A DNA stretch of 64,000 nt from Chryseobacterium arthrosphaerae. GTDB lineage: Bacteria > Bacteroidota > Bacteroidia > Flavobacteriales > Weeksellaceae. The position numbers and the translations under genes were made by a program. Positions 53,085-61,744 of this stretch are shown here, in pieces. Numbering within the stretch: the stretch's first letter is position 1; each line of letters begins with the position of its first letter. The notes under the pieces are model-generated. The model was not told the DNA's origin. It was given only the letters and a program-made list of their open reading frames with translations, and searched no databases. The stretch is from contig NZ_MAYG01000001.1 in the NCBI RefSeq assembly GCF_001684965.1, positions 2,604,001 to 2,668,000 on the forward strand. Direction: 5' to 3'.

Positions 53085-53702
53085 TTACTTGTTTTGGTGG
53101 GTTTCAATAAATTTTTTAACATCATTAAAGAGAAAGCCATTTTCTTCAATTTTTCTATCATCCCATTTCCACCACTTTATGGCCAGCATTGCTTCTATAC
53201 TTTCATCATCAAATCTTTTTTTGATGAATCTGGCAGGATTCCCCGCCCATATTTCATAAGGCCCTACATCTTTTGTAACCACACTTCCCATCCCTATTAC
53301 CGCACCGTCTCCTACCGTTACTCCTGTTTTGATAAGTACATTGTTTGCAATCCATACATCATTTCCAATACTGGTATGTCCTTCAAGAGAAAAATCATGA
53401 AGAGCAAATTTTTTGGGTAAATGATCTTTATTTTTATTGAAAACAGGAGAGGTAGACACCCAATCTATAGTGTGTGGAGCTCCCCCAATAATAATGTTGG
53501 CTCCAAATGAGCAGAATGCCCCAATATCGGTATTCAAAATAATACAATCATATCCGATATCAGAATATTTTCCCATCTTCACGTTCACCAATTGCGAACC
53601 TGAGCAAACCTTTGATGTTGAATGAATTTCAACATTCACAAGTGCTCTTAATCTTATTTTCTTAAGAATCTTAGACCAGTAATATTCAATTTTTCCTAAC
53701 AT
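53085..53702 (-). CDS. Hexapeptide-repeat O-acetyltransferase, CatB-like
   Basis: The 205-residue protein has left-handed beta-helix repeats (about 30-165), with IIIGGAPHTIDWVSTSPVF near 71-89 carrying the catalytic-type His and HTSIGNDVWIANNVLIKTGVTVGDGAVIGMGSVVTKDV. This is the pattern of xenobiotic/capsular O-acetyltransferases such as CatB-like enzymes. It probably O-acetylates a sugar of the repeat unit. It lies two bases from the GT4 gene. Confidence 0.82.
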   Translation of the reverse strand: MLGKIEYYWSKILKKIRLRALVNVEIHSTSKVCSGSQLVNVKMGKYSDIGYDCIILNTDIGAFCSFGANIIIGGAPHTIDWVSTSPVFNKNKDHLPKKFALHDFSLEGHTSIGNDVWIANNVLIKTGVTVGDGAVIGMGSVVTKDVGPYEIWAGNPARFIKKRFDDESIEAMLAIKWWKWDDRKIEENGFLFNDVKKFIETHQNK

Positions 53703-53704
53703 AT

Positions 53705-54856
53705 TTAAGCTAATGAACGTTTTGCAATAGATGAATAAGCAAATTTAGACAATCCTCCTTCAGCAGCTATCTTCATTTTATTATAAATATCAGGAGACTG
53801 TAAAACATATTGAAGTGTTTTTTCAATTTCCTCTGCAGAATCTTCTTTCAGAAACATACAGTTTCCGCCAATATCCATATGGGTCATTTCATCCCAATAT
53901 TTATAAATTGTAGGCGTGCCTGTACCGACGGCCTGTTCCCATAAAACAGAATGGGTACCAGGAAAAACAATGAGATCGGCCATTATAAAATAATCTAATA
54001 TTTGATCTGCCGACAGCCATCCGACAAAAATAACATTAGGAGATTTTAGTAAGCCGTTTATATAATCAAGTATTTCAGGTGCTATAGTTCCAAACACCAC
54101 CAGTTTTACTTTTGGTGTATGAATATTTTTGAAAGCCTCTAAAACAAGATGTATATTTTTTAAAATATCTATTTTACCACCTGTGAGAACTACAAAATCG
54201 TCATTGTTAACACCAATTTTACTACGCAAAGCGTCACTGTTATTGGCAGCAATCTTCTCTTTGAATATTTCATCATCAAGCCCCATTTCCAATAATTTAA
54301 TTTTGTCCTGTGGAATTCTGTAAGCATCTCTCAGAAAACTACACCGGAGTGGAGTGACGCCATAGAACATTTTAACATGAGGTGCAATTTTTTTTCCTAT
54401 ATATCTCCAGATCGTGTGGTGAAAAACATATTTTGACATCCATGATTTTGCACTGTTTATATAATCTGTATGGCAGTCTATGTATACCTTAATATTATTT
54501 TCTTTGGCATAATTCATCACTTTAACAATATCCATAAAGGAGTAATCATGAATAAATAAGATATCTGGTTTTTCTCTTTTCAGAACCTCCATCGTTCCTT
54601 CATAAATACGGATGAACTTATTGAATTTATAATTACTTTTTTTATAATCTAACCTTACAACCTTATATCCGTCTTTTGAATAATACTCACTTGCTTGGGG
54701 CAAGAAGCATGGCTTCCCTTCACTATTAAAAGAAACAAGAGAGGCGATGACTGTAACATCATATCCCATTTTCATATGATACTTCGGTAACATATTTTCC
54801 TGATAAGAATAATCATCGATATAAAAACTCGATAAACAAAGGTGTACTATTTTCAT
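53705..54856 (-). CDS. Glycosyltransferase family 4
   Basis: The 383-residue GT-B transferase has an N-terminal acceptor domain (IVHLCLSSFYIDDYSYQENM) and a donor domain with FVVLTGGKIDILKNIHLVLEAF near 220-241, VIFVGWLSADQILDYFIMADLIVFPGTHSVLWEQAVGTGTP near 270-310. The EQAVGTGTP segment is the nucleotide-sugar E-x7-E-type region. Its sugar is unknown. Its stop codon overlaps the upstream Wzy-like gene by one base (TAATG). Confidence 0.84.
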   Translation of the reverse strand: MKIVHLCLSSFYIDDYSYQENMLPKYHMKMGYDVTVIASLVSFNSEGKPCFLPQASEYYSKDGYKVVRLDYKKSNYKFNKFIRIYEGTMEVLKREKPDILFIHDYSFMDIVKVMNYAKENNIKVYIDCHTDYINSAKSWMSKYVFHHTIWRYIGKKIAPHVKMFYGVTPLRCSFLRDAYRIPQDKIKLLEMGLDDEIFKEKIAANNSDALRSKIGVNNDDFVVLTGGKIDILKNIHLVLEAFKNIHTPKVKLVVFGTIAPEILDYINGLLKSPNVIFVGWLSADQILDYFIMADLIVFPGTHSVLWEQAVGTGTPTIYKYWDEMTHMDIGGNCMFLKEDSAEEIEKTLQYVLQSPDIYNKMKIAAEGGLSKFAYSSIAKRSLA

Positions 54857-56121
54857 TATTTATATTCTTTTTTTAATACCGGGAATAATAATGTCACTCC
54901 CAATAAATTCCAGAAATCTACATTCTGATAAATATTTCCCGTAGTCATTGTCAATCCGAAAGAGAGGAACGACAAAAACACAAAAGCAAGAAATTGTGGT
55001 GGATAGCTTTTAAAAGCCCGAATTTTTTTCTGATATGAAAATAATATACCAAGATACATAATCAATCCCAGAAACCCTAAACTCATCAATACCTCCAGAA
55101 ACATATTATGAGGGTATCCTCCTTCAGGAATCAATACATATTGACTTCCCACTACTGGAGAATCATAAAACATTTCCAGTGCTTGATCATATAAGTAATT
55201 CCTACTCTCTTTTTCACCACTCTGAACCTGCTCCCCAAGCCTTCCTATCCTATCAAAAAGTCCTAGCTCTACATTGTTTGAACTTAAGTAACTCAATATA
55301 TATCCTCCAAAAAAGAACATAGTAACCATAACAACCAAAAAGCGAACATACCTTCCGGCTCTTTTCTCCGCATAAAGATAGATACAGCAAAGTAAAAGGC
55401 AGTCCATTATAGTAAAGATAAATGGTCCTCTAGAGGATCCTAAAATCAGATTTACCAATCCCAGCACCAAAAATCCATATATCCACAATTTAAACTTTTT
55501 TGTATATTCATTAGGCATAAAAACTACCATAGACATGCATATAATGAGGAGATACCCACCATACAAGCCATATGAAATAGAGTTTACCAACGATGAGTTT
55601 TCTTCCAGTCCTTTCACTTCCGCTCTGGCCAAAAGAACTTCAGGTGACAAGGAAAAATCGTTCTGGAAAAGAAAAGTAAATAATATCAGAAGATTTACGA
55701 CCATCAGGGTATAAAAAGACCTTTTTACCATTCTCCCGAAGTCACAATAAACGATTCCTCTGGAAATAGCAAAAATAGAAAGTATGATATTACCAATAAA
55801 AAACGAAAATATCTGAAAAGGTTTCTGATCCGATTCTACATTGGTAATTGATATATCGTAGAGTAATCTAAAAAAATAGAAAACAAAAAAAACAATGACA
55901 GGAAGTATATAAAGATTTTGCTTTCCTACCGGCAGTTTTATACTCTTAAAAATGATATAGATAGCCAATAGCATGGCAATACCTCTATATCCTATATTAA
56001 AAATAGTTGAGTTAACTCCTAAAAAAAAAGATAGGACTGCAGATATAGGATAGGCAAAGCACAACAGAACAACCAACCATTCTGTTAAATTACCTACCTT
56101 CTTTTGATATATACTTAGCAT
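54856..56121 (-). CDS. Wzy-like O-antigen polymerase/ligase family membrane protein, copy B
   Basis: The 421-residue protein has about eleven hydrophobic segments and a long periplasmic loop (about 280-340) with GRLGEQVQSGEKESRNYLYDQALEMFYDSPVVGSQYV and EGGYPHNMFLEVLMSLGFLG. The PHN-(I/M)-(I/F)-(V/L)-E-(I/V)-L-M-S-(M/L)-G block is shared with copy A at 45770-46993, so the two are related. One may polymerise and the other ligate the glycan, or they may join different units. It is next to GT4 genes and amidino module 2. Confidence 0.8.
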   Translation of the reverse strand: MLSIYQKKVGNLTEWLVVLLCFAYPISAVLSFFLGVNSTIFNIGYRGIAMLLAIYIIFKSIKLPVGKQNLYILPVIVFFVFYFFRLLYDISITNVESDQKPFQIFSFFIGNIILSIFAISRGIVYCDFGRMVKRSFYTLMVVNLLILFTFLFQNDFSLSPEVLLARAEVKGLEENSSLVNSISYGLYGGYLLIICMSMVVFMPNEYTKKFKLWIYGFLVLGLVNLILGSSRGPFIFTIMDCLLLCCIYLYAEKRAGRYVRFLVVMVTMFFFGGYILSYLSSNNVELGLFDRIGRLGEQVQSGEKESRNYLYDQALEMFYDSPVVGSQYVLIPEGGYPHNMFLEVLMSLGFLGLIMYLGILFSYQKKIRAFKSYPPQFLAFVFLSFLSFGLTMTTGNIYQNVDFWNLLGVTLLFPVLKKEYK

Positions 56122-56126
56122 TTACT

Positions 56127-57305
56127 TTAATTTAACATCAAATCTATTTCATACTTAGCTCTATCTTCCCAAGAGCTTAATTTTTTGTTGGCAAAATTAA
56201 TCGCTTCTTTTTTTAATTCCTGTCTTTTAATTTCATCCGTCAATAATAAATCTATAGCTTCAGCAATTTTTTCAACATTATCTGTTTTCAGCTCAAAATA
56301 AGCCGATTTCTCTATAAGATCAAGTGATCCGGTATCATTGATTGCAATCATAGGTACTCCAAGTTGCATTGATTCAATAAATACATTTCCAAGGTTTGAA
56401 GTATGGTATAAAGAGAAAGTAAGATTTGCATGGTACATCATATAATGAACTTGCTGAATAGGGAGACCATAAATAAATTTCACATGATTATGTAAATTAT
56501 GTTTTTCTACAATCTGATGGAGACTTTTCACGTATTCATCATCATGTGCAGATCCCACAATATAGGTCATTGGAAATTTTTTTCCTTTTTTAGAAAGATC
56601 TCCAAGTGCTTCCAGCAAAAGATTCTGCCTTTTCCAGGGATCCATCCTTGCCACATAAATGATATATTCGTCAGGGATTTCAAAATCCGGTTTTTCAATA
56701 TTCTCAATTATGTTCTTATCTACTCCATTGATAGGAAAGTAAAAAGGAAGAGAAGACGTTCCAAGTTTTTTGAAAACAAGATCGCCTTTGGTACCATCAT
56801 TCGTAACAAGTAAGCCTTTTCCTTTGGTAGAAAAAGTAAGATATTCTAATGGGTGTTTGGCAAATATAGATAGTTTACTGTCGGTAATTTCATTAATAAG
56901 AAATGTTCCGTAGATCCGTCTGAAATCAGGTATTTTAACCCATTTTCCGATTAAGGAAGTAATTCCGCCCAACGATCCAAATCCTATAATTCTGCTAATG
57001 TTCGGATTCTGTTTTACTATTTTTTTTCCCAATAATGTCGTTTCATAAATTAACTTCATTCCATTGACAAATCCACCTGCTCTTTTAGGAAGGATATAGT
57101 ACTTAATCTTATCTGAATATTCTTTGGGAAGATTAATTTTTTGATCAGGTTGCCATATAATGATATGAACCAAAGAAACACGCGGATCATCTAATAATCG
57201 TAAGAATACATTATTAAAAGCAGGCATTCCTTTGGATCTCACGTTTCCTTCATAAAAAAATGAAGTAGCCCCTGTCCATACATTTGTTAATAACAGAATT
57301 TCCAT
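56127..57305 (-). CDS. Glycosyltransferase family 4
   Basis: The 392-residue transferase has a C-terminal GT-B domain with DEYIIYVARMDPWKRQNLLLEAL near 215-237, VKFIYGLPIQQVHYMMYHANLTFSLYHTSNLGNVFIESMQLGVPMIAINDTGSLD near 280-330. SNLGNVFIESMQLGVPMI is the E-x7-E motif region. The acceptor and donor are unknown. It lies one base before module 2's amidotransferase, so transfer of the amidino sugar made by module 2 is an attractive but unproved role. Confidence 0.85.
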   Translation of the reverse strand: MEILLLTNVWTGATSFFYEGNVRSKGMPAFNNVFLRLLDDPRVSLVHIIIWQPDQKINLPKEYSDKIKYYILPKRAGGFVNGMKLIYETTLLGKKIVKQNPNISRIIGFGSLGGITSLIGKWVKIPDFRRIYGTFLINEITDSKLSIFAKHPLEYLTFSTKGKGLLVTNDGTKGDLVFKKLGTSSLPFYFPINGVDKNIIENIEKPDFEIPDEYIIYVARMDPWKRQNLLLEALGDLSKKGKKFPMTYIVGSAHDDEYVKSLHQIVEKHNLHNHVKFIYGLPIQQVHYMMYHANLTFSLYHTSNLGNVFIESMQLGVPMIAINDTGSLDLIEKSAYFELKTDNVEKIAEAIDLLLTDEIKRQELKKEAINFANKKLSSWEDRAKYEIDLMLN

Positions 57306-57306
57306 C

Positions 57307-58464
57307 TTAGTCAGCTCTTTCTCCGTAATAATTCTTGGTTTTCAACCATTCATGGAACTTAAATGCAGTATCATATAGTTTTTTGTAGAAACCACTGTTA
57401 TAATATCCTTTATAATCAAGATAGCTTTTTGTAGGAGCATTCATCATATTTTGGAAATCAGTTTCAGACATTCCTAATTTTTTCATGAAGTACTGCCTGT
57501 CCTCTTCCATCATTGTTGGGTTTGGATAAGGATCTTGCTGTAGGTCTAAAAGAGCTTCTTCGCGAGTCATTTCACCTGCACAAATAAGATTTGAATGGTG
57601 TGCTTTTCTTTTATCTATATTAAACTTTCTAGGTTGAATATAAGCTTGAGTAAATCTTGTATAGATAGATTCGTAGTGTTTTCCTCCATAATATACCCAG
57701 CCTAACTCTTCTTCAATCAACTTTTTCCCTTTTTCCTTGCTGTAATCCACATAGTTAAGGATATTGATAACTGCTAATTTATGCACAAGTTTATTTTTGA
57801 AATTATCAAAAATCGTTGTTCTCGGGAAAGTTTTAAGTTTCGCCGTTCCAAACTGTTTATGAACATTCTTAACCATCAGCCAGTCTCTCTGGGCCTCTCC
57901 TTCAGACCATCTTGGAGACATAATAAACTCTGAAGAACCATTGGATCCGTTGATGATATATCTCACATTATTTTTAATCGCAGTTTGATTAAGAATAGAA
58001 ATGATTCCATGGTCTGTTGGAATTTCCATTCCAGGAACAGAAGCTTTTAAAAAAGACATCTGAAGATCCTTAAACTCCTTCCAGTCAATAACATACGTAT
58101 ACAAATCAATCCCTAATTTATCCAAACATTTCTGAATGTTGGATACAGCTAATTCAGAATTCCAGCCATTATCCAAATGAACAGCAAGTGGTCTCAACCC
58201 TCTTCTTTTTACTTCGTATGCTACGTAAGTGCTATCCACTCCACCGCTTACCCCAATGATACAGTCATATTTTTTTCCTTTTCCGGCTTGTTTAATTTCG
58301 TCAATGACAAGCTGTAACTGGCGCTCTTTTTCTGGTGAATAAGTGAAATCATTTTGGAGGTAACTATTACAATAATTGCAATGTCCTTCATTATCAAATG
58401 TAATGACTGGATCCGTAGTATCCATCACACATCTTTTACAAATTCTTATATTTTCTTTTATCAT
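57307..58464 (-). CDS. N-acetyl sugar amidotransferase (WbpG family), module 2
   Basis: The 385-residue PP-loop ATPase has GVSGGVDSTYVAYEV near 73-87. The N-terminus keeps two cysteine pairs, ICKRCVMDTTDP and GHCNYCNSY, that probably bind zinc. C-terminal features are KAHHSNLICAGEMTREEALLDLQ. It should activate the acetamido group of a nucleotide sugar for ammonia supplied by the HisH2/HisF2 pair. WbpI-, WbpB- and WbpD-like genes upstream point to a 2,3-diacetamido mannuronic acid as substrate. It overlaps the HisF2 gene by four bases. Confidence 0.89.
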   Translation of the reverse strand: MIKENIRICKRCVMDTTDPVITFDNEGHCNYCNSYLQNDFTYSPEKERQLQLVIDEIKQAGKGKKYDCIIGVSGGVDSTYVAYEVKRRGLRPLAVHLDNGWNSELAVSNIQKCLDKLGIDLYTYVIDWKEFKDLQMSFLKASVPGMEIPTDHGIISILNQTAIKNNVRYIINGSNGSSEFIMSPRWSEGEAQRDWLMVKNVHKQFGTAKLKTFPRTTIFDNFKNKLVHKLAVINILNYVDYSKEKGKKLIEEELGWVYYGGKHYESIYTRFTQAYIQPRKFNIDKRKAHHSNLICAGEMTREEALLDLQQDPYPNPTMMEEDRQYFMKKLGMSETDFQNMMNAPTKSYLDYKGYYNSGFYKKLYDTAFKFHEWLKTKNYYGERAD

Positions 58465-59225
58465 TTCAATTTTATTTTAGCTTGAATATTATTCCAGTCC
58501 GGATAATTGATAAGGACAGCCCGATGCACTCCTTTATAAACGAATAAACTTCCTGCCGCACTGGCAGATGCTCCTCCTTCATTGATGGCTCTCACAAGAT
58601 CATCCTCATCCTTAGCTCCTCCACAGGCAATTACCGGAATCCCCACTGAATTACTTACTTTTTTTATCAATTCAAGATCATAACCTCTGTACGTCCCATC
58701 CCTGTCTATAGAATTCAAAAATATCTCGCCGGCTCCTAGTTTCTCCATCTTTTGAGCATATTCTATTACATCCAGCGATGTATTTTTCTTTCCATTATCG
58801 GAATACACATATTTTTTCTTAAAAAGATTAGTTTTAACATCTATTGAAACAACAGTACTTGAACTTCCAAATCTCTTCGCTGTTTCTTTAATCAGTTCTT
58901 CATTGATCAGCGCACTTTTGTTAAATACTATTTTTTCAACTCCTTGAAATAAAATATCTTTCACCTGCTCTATAGTGGTTATACCCCCACCATAAGCCAA
59001 CGGCATAAAAGCTTCACCGGCAATTTCTTTGATCAAATTAAGATCCGGAGGCCTGTTTTCTTTTGTGGCACTGATATCCAGGATAACGATTTCATCAACT
59101 TCTTTTTCGTTGAAAATTTTTACTGCGTTGATAGGATCTCCTACATATTTGTGGTCTTTAAATTTAATTGATTTAACTAATCCTCCATCTTTTATCAGTA
59201 AAACCGGAATAATTCTTTTCATCAA
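58461..59225 (-). CDS. hisF2: HisF2-like acetamidino modification protein, module 2
   Basis: This 254-residue barrel reads IIPVLLIKDGGLVKSIKF at the N-terminus, with Leu again in place of the HisF catalytic Asp11. VVSIDVKTNLFKKKYVYSDNG and NSIDRDGTYRGYD are kept. It shares the KYVGDPINAV.IFNEKEVDE block with module 1 but is otherwise clearly diverged, so the two are old paralogues rather than a recent duplication. Overlaps of four bases with both the amidotransferase and HisH2 genes indicate a tight operon. Confidence 0.85.
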   Translation of the reverse strand: MMKRIIPVLLIKDGGLVKSIKFKDHKYVGDPINAVKIFNEKEVDEIVILDISATKENRPPDLNLIKEIAGEAFMPLAYGGGITTIEQVKDILFQGVEKIVFNKSALINEELIKETAKRFGSSSTVVSIDVKTNLFKKKYVYSDNGKKNTSLDVIEYAQKMEKLGAGEIFLNSIDRDGTYRGYDLELIKKVSNSVGIPVIACGGAKDEDDLVRAINEGGASASAAGSLFVYKGVHRAVLINYPDWNNIQAKIKLK

Positions 59226-59842
59226 TAATTGTTTACAAAGTTACTATATAATTTAAGACCGAATTTATGGCTTTTCTCCGGGTGAAACTGTACTCCCAAA
59301 ATGTTTCCTTTTTCTACAGCAGAAACAAACTCATAACTGTATGACGTTTTCAATAATACATCCTCCGGATGATTAACCATCATATGATAACTATGAACGA
59401 AATAGAATCTACTTTGCTCGTCCAGTCCTTCCAATAATTTACTTTCTTTTGCTTTCTCTACCCAGTTCCATCCCATATGTGGTATTTTCTCTCCTGCCAG
59501 AAATTCCTGATCTCTGAATTTCTGAATGGTCCCATCAATCCAACCCAATCCTTTCGGATGATTTCCTTCTTCACTACTTTTAAAAAGCAACTGTGCTCCA
59601 AGGCATACACCCAAAATCGGTTTTTTATTATTAAGGATTTCATTTTCCAATGTAGTAAAGGAAGGAAGGCTTTTAAGTTTATTCATTCCGTATTCAAAGG
59701 AACCTACTCCCGGAAGTATAATTTTATCAGCTTTAAGTATATCTTCTTCACGATTGGAAATTTTACTTTCCGCTCCTGCTTTTTTAAGCATATTGGCTAT
59801 GGAAGTTAAATTTCCTATACCATAATCTATAATTAAAATCAT
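59222..59842 (-). CDS. hisH2: HisH2-like glutamine amidotransferase, module 2
   Basis: The 206-residue class I glutaminase has nucleophile Cys80 in LGVCLGAQLL and VQFHPEKSHKFG with the His-Glu pair. The N-terminus LIIDYGIGNLTSIANML matches HisH. With the HisF2-like protein it would channel ammonia to the sugar amidotransferase of module 2. It starts 11 bases after the upstream acyltransferase stop. Confidence 0.87.
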   Translation of the reverse strand: MILIIDYGIGNLTSIANMLKKAGAESKISNREEDILKADKIILPGVGSFEYGMNKLKSLPSFTTLENEILNNKKPILGVCLGAQLLFKSSEEGNHPKGLGWIDGTIQKFRDQEFLAGEKIPHMGWNWVEKAKESKLLEGLDEQSRFYFVHSYHMMVNHPEDVLLKTSYSYEFVSAVEKGNILGVQFHPEKSHKFGLKLYSNFVNNY

Positions 59843-59853
59843 CTATTTGCTTT

Positions 59854-60474
59854 TTAAATGTTCAATTTTTCTGCTCTGAATGTTTTAAAATCCTGAGCAG
59901 AAATATATCCGTTATACTCATATTCATTTGTAAAAGGAACGCATTCTTCTTTTACCAGATCTTTTATTTTTCTGGCCGGGTTTCCTCCAATAACACAATA
60001 TCCTTCCTCAAATGACTTTGTTACTACAGCACCTGCTGCAATAATGGTAAAATCACCTACTACTACCCCTGGAAGTATTACAGCATTCATACCAATCCAG
60101 CAGTACTTGCCAATTCTTACCTCCTTTACTATTTTTTTGCGGCTGTCATACAGATCATGATTAGAGCTTATGATCCCTACGTTAGGAGCAATTTGTGTAT
60201 AATCACCAACATATACCTTACCTCCCCCCTGAATATAACATCCGGGAGAATATCCGGGAGAAGTATCTATACCGGCATAAATATTTTTAGGGTTTCCTAC
60301 TATACTTGTAAAATGCATAGGCCAATAGGCGTCTCTATTATATCCTACTACTTTTTGCATAAACCACATTCCAAACCTGATAGGGGTTTGAGTATCTCTT
60401 GTTTCATAGAAGAAACGAGTGAATGGAATAGCCCTTACAATTTTCCAAATTCCTTTTTTTACAAGTCCTAACAT
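59854..60474 (-). CDS. Hexapeptide-repeat acyltransferase
   Basis: The 206-residue protein has beta-helix repeats in about 65-180: IYAGIDTSPGYSPGCYIQGGG, VYVGDYTQIAPNVGIISSNHDLYDSR with the catalytic-type His, and RIGKYCWIGMNAVILPGVVVGDFTIIAAGAVVTKSF, ending with a GNPARKI clamp. It is of the maltose/galactoside O-acetyltransferase type and probably O-acetylates the glycan. Its first seven bases overlap the end of the flippase gene. Confidence 0.82.
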   Translation of the reverse strand: MLGLVKKGIWKIVRAIPFTRFFYETRDTQTPIRFGMWFMQKVVGYNRDAYWPMHFTSIVGNPKNIYAGIDTSPGYSPGCYIQGGGKVYVGDYTQIAPNVGIISSNHDLYDSRKKIVKEVRIGKYCWIGMNAVILPGVVVGDFTIIAAGAVVTKSFEEGYCVIGGNPARKIKDLVKEECVPFTNEYEYNGYISAQDFKTFRAEKLNI

Positions 60475-61742
60475 TTTTTAGAATATTTATATGATAGTAT
60501 GAAATACGTTAAATAAATAATTACAAAATTAATACTATAAATCCAAAGTGTTTCTGTAATGGAAACAGAATATAGCTTTGGAAGATAAAATATCACTAGG
60601 GACGAAACAAACATATAAATATGCAACAAGAAGTCCATTTTTTGTTTCTCGGCAATGTAAAACATATAACTAAGCGGGCTTGATACAAATTTGAAAAAAT
60701 AATATACTGCAAAAATTCCCGCAAATTTTCCGGCCTCACGCCACTCTTCTCCAAAAATAAATGCAAAAATATCCGTTCCGAAAATCATTAATACAGAAAA
60801 TGGGACTATAGATATAAGAGCTAGGTTTCTTGCTGTCTTCACAAAAAGTTCTCTGCAATCTCCGAAAGCAATATACTGTTCTGAAGCTTTCTGCCTAAAA
60901 ACTTCTAATATAGAAGATGAAAGAAGTGTAACAGGAGCGTCAAGCATTCTTTTCATCAATGAATATTGCCCTGTTGCCTGTACTCCATATATAGGAGTAA
61001 GAAAGAAGACAGGTACTTGGGCTGATGAATTATTCAAAAGATCAGAGGGAATATTATACAGAGGGAAATCTTTATATCTGGAGGCCACTGCTGAGAACTG
61101 AGATGTAATTTTATTTTGAAATTGAAACAAAAACTTCAGTTTAGGAAACAAGTAAATTGTTGAAAAAAGCAGTCCTAACAATTCGCCCAATATAAGCCCC
61201 CCCATATTCTTCAAAAAGAAGATACATATAAGAGAAACCGATATAGATACAAAAGTTTTAATCACCCTTGATTTTGATATCTCCTTAAAGTTTTTTTTAT
61301 AATTCAAAAAAGTTAAGAAAATAAGGTTTACAGCATAAATGATTAGTAAAAAAGGAATCAGATAAAGCCACTTCATAAGCAAACTATCTATTCCCCATGA
61401 ATTTAAATCAAAAAATAAAGAAGAAAGATAGATAAGAATAATAAGGAATGTGGAGAAAAAGATGCTTATTGCCATTCCCAGACTTGATACTACTACAATA
61501 TCATTTTCATTTTTAGATAGTAAAATTACACGCTCATATTTGCCTGTAGCAAATGAACACAAAACTGTATAAATGGCAATAAATGTTGTATAATACCCAA
61601 AATCTTCCGGAGTATAATTTCTTGTCAATATAGGGGTTACAGCAATCGCAATAAGCTGTGAAACAGCAGTCCCTGTCATAACAACAGCGACATTTTTGAT
61701 GAATTCGGACCCTTTATATTTGTCGATTATCCTCCTTATCAT
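60468..61742 (-). CDS. wzx: Wzx-type oligosaccharide flippase
   Basis: The 424-residue inner-membrane protein has about twelve predicted helices. The N-terminus FIKNVAVVMTGTAVSQLIAIAVTPILTRNYTPEDFGYY is typical of the polysaccharide transporter (PST/Wzx) family. It would flip the undecaprenyl-linked repeat unit to the periplasmic side, where a Wzy polymerises it. It is the only flippase in the window and lies upstream of amidino module 2. Confidence 0.85.
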   Translation of the reverse strand: MIRRIIDKYKGSEFIKNVAVVMTGTAVSQLIAIAVTPILTRNYTPEDFGYYTTFIAIYTVLCSFATGKYERVILLSKNENDIVVVSSLGMAISIFFSTFLIILIYLSSLFFDLNSWGIDSLLMKWLYLIPFLLIIYAVNLIFLTFLNYKKNFKEISKSRVIKTFVSISVSLICIFFLKNMGGLILGELLGLLFSTIYLFPKLKFLFQFQNKITSQFSAVASRYKDFPLYNIPSDLLNNSSAQVPVFFLTPIYGVQATGQYSLMKRMLDAPVTLLSSSILEVFRQKASEQYIAFGDCRELFVKTARNLALISIVPFSVLMIFGTDIFAFIFGEEWREAGKFAGIFAVYYFFKFVSSPLSYMFYIAEKQKMDFLLHIYMFVSSLVIFYLPKLYSVSITETLWIYSINFVIIYLTYFILSYKYSKKC

Positions 61743-61744
61743 AA

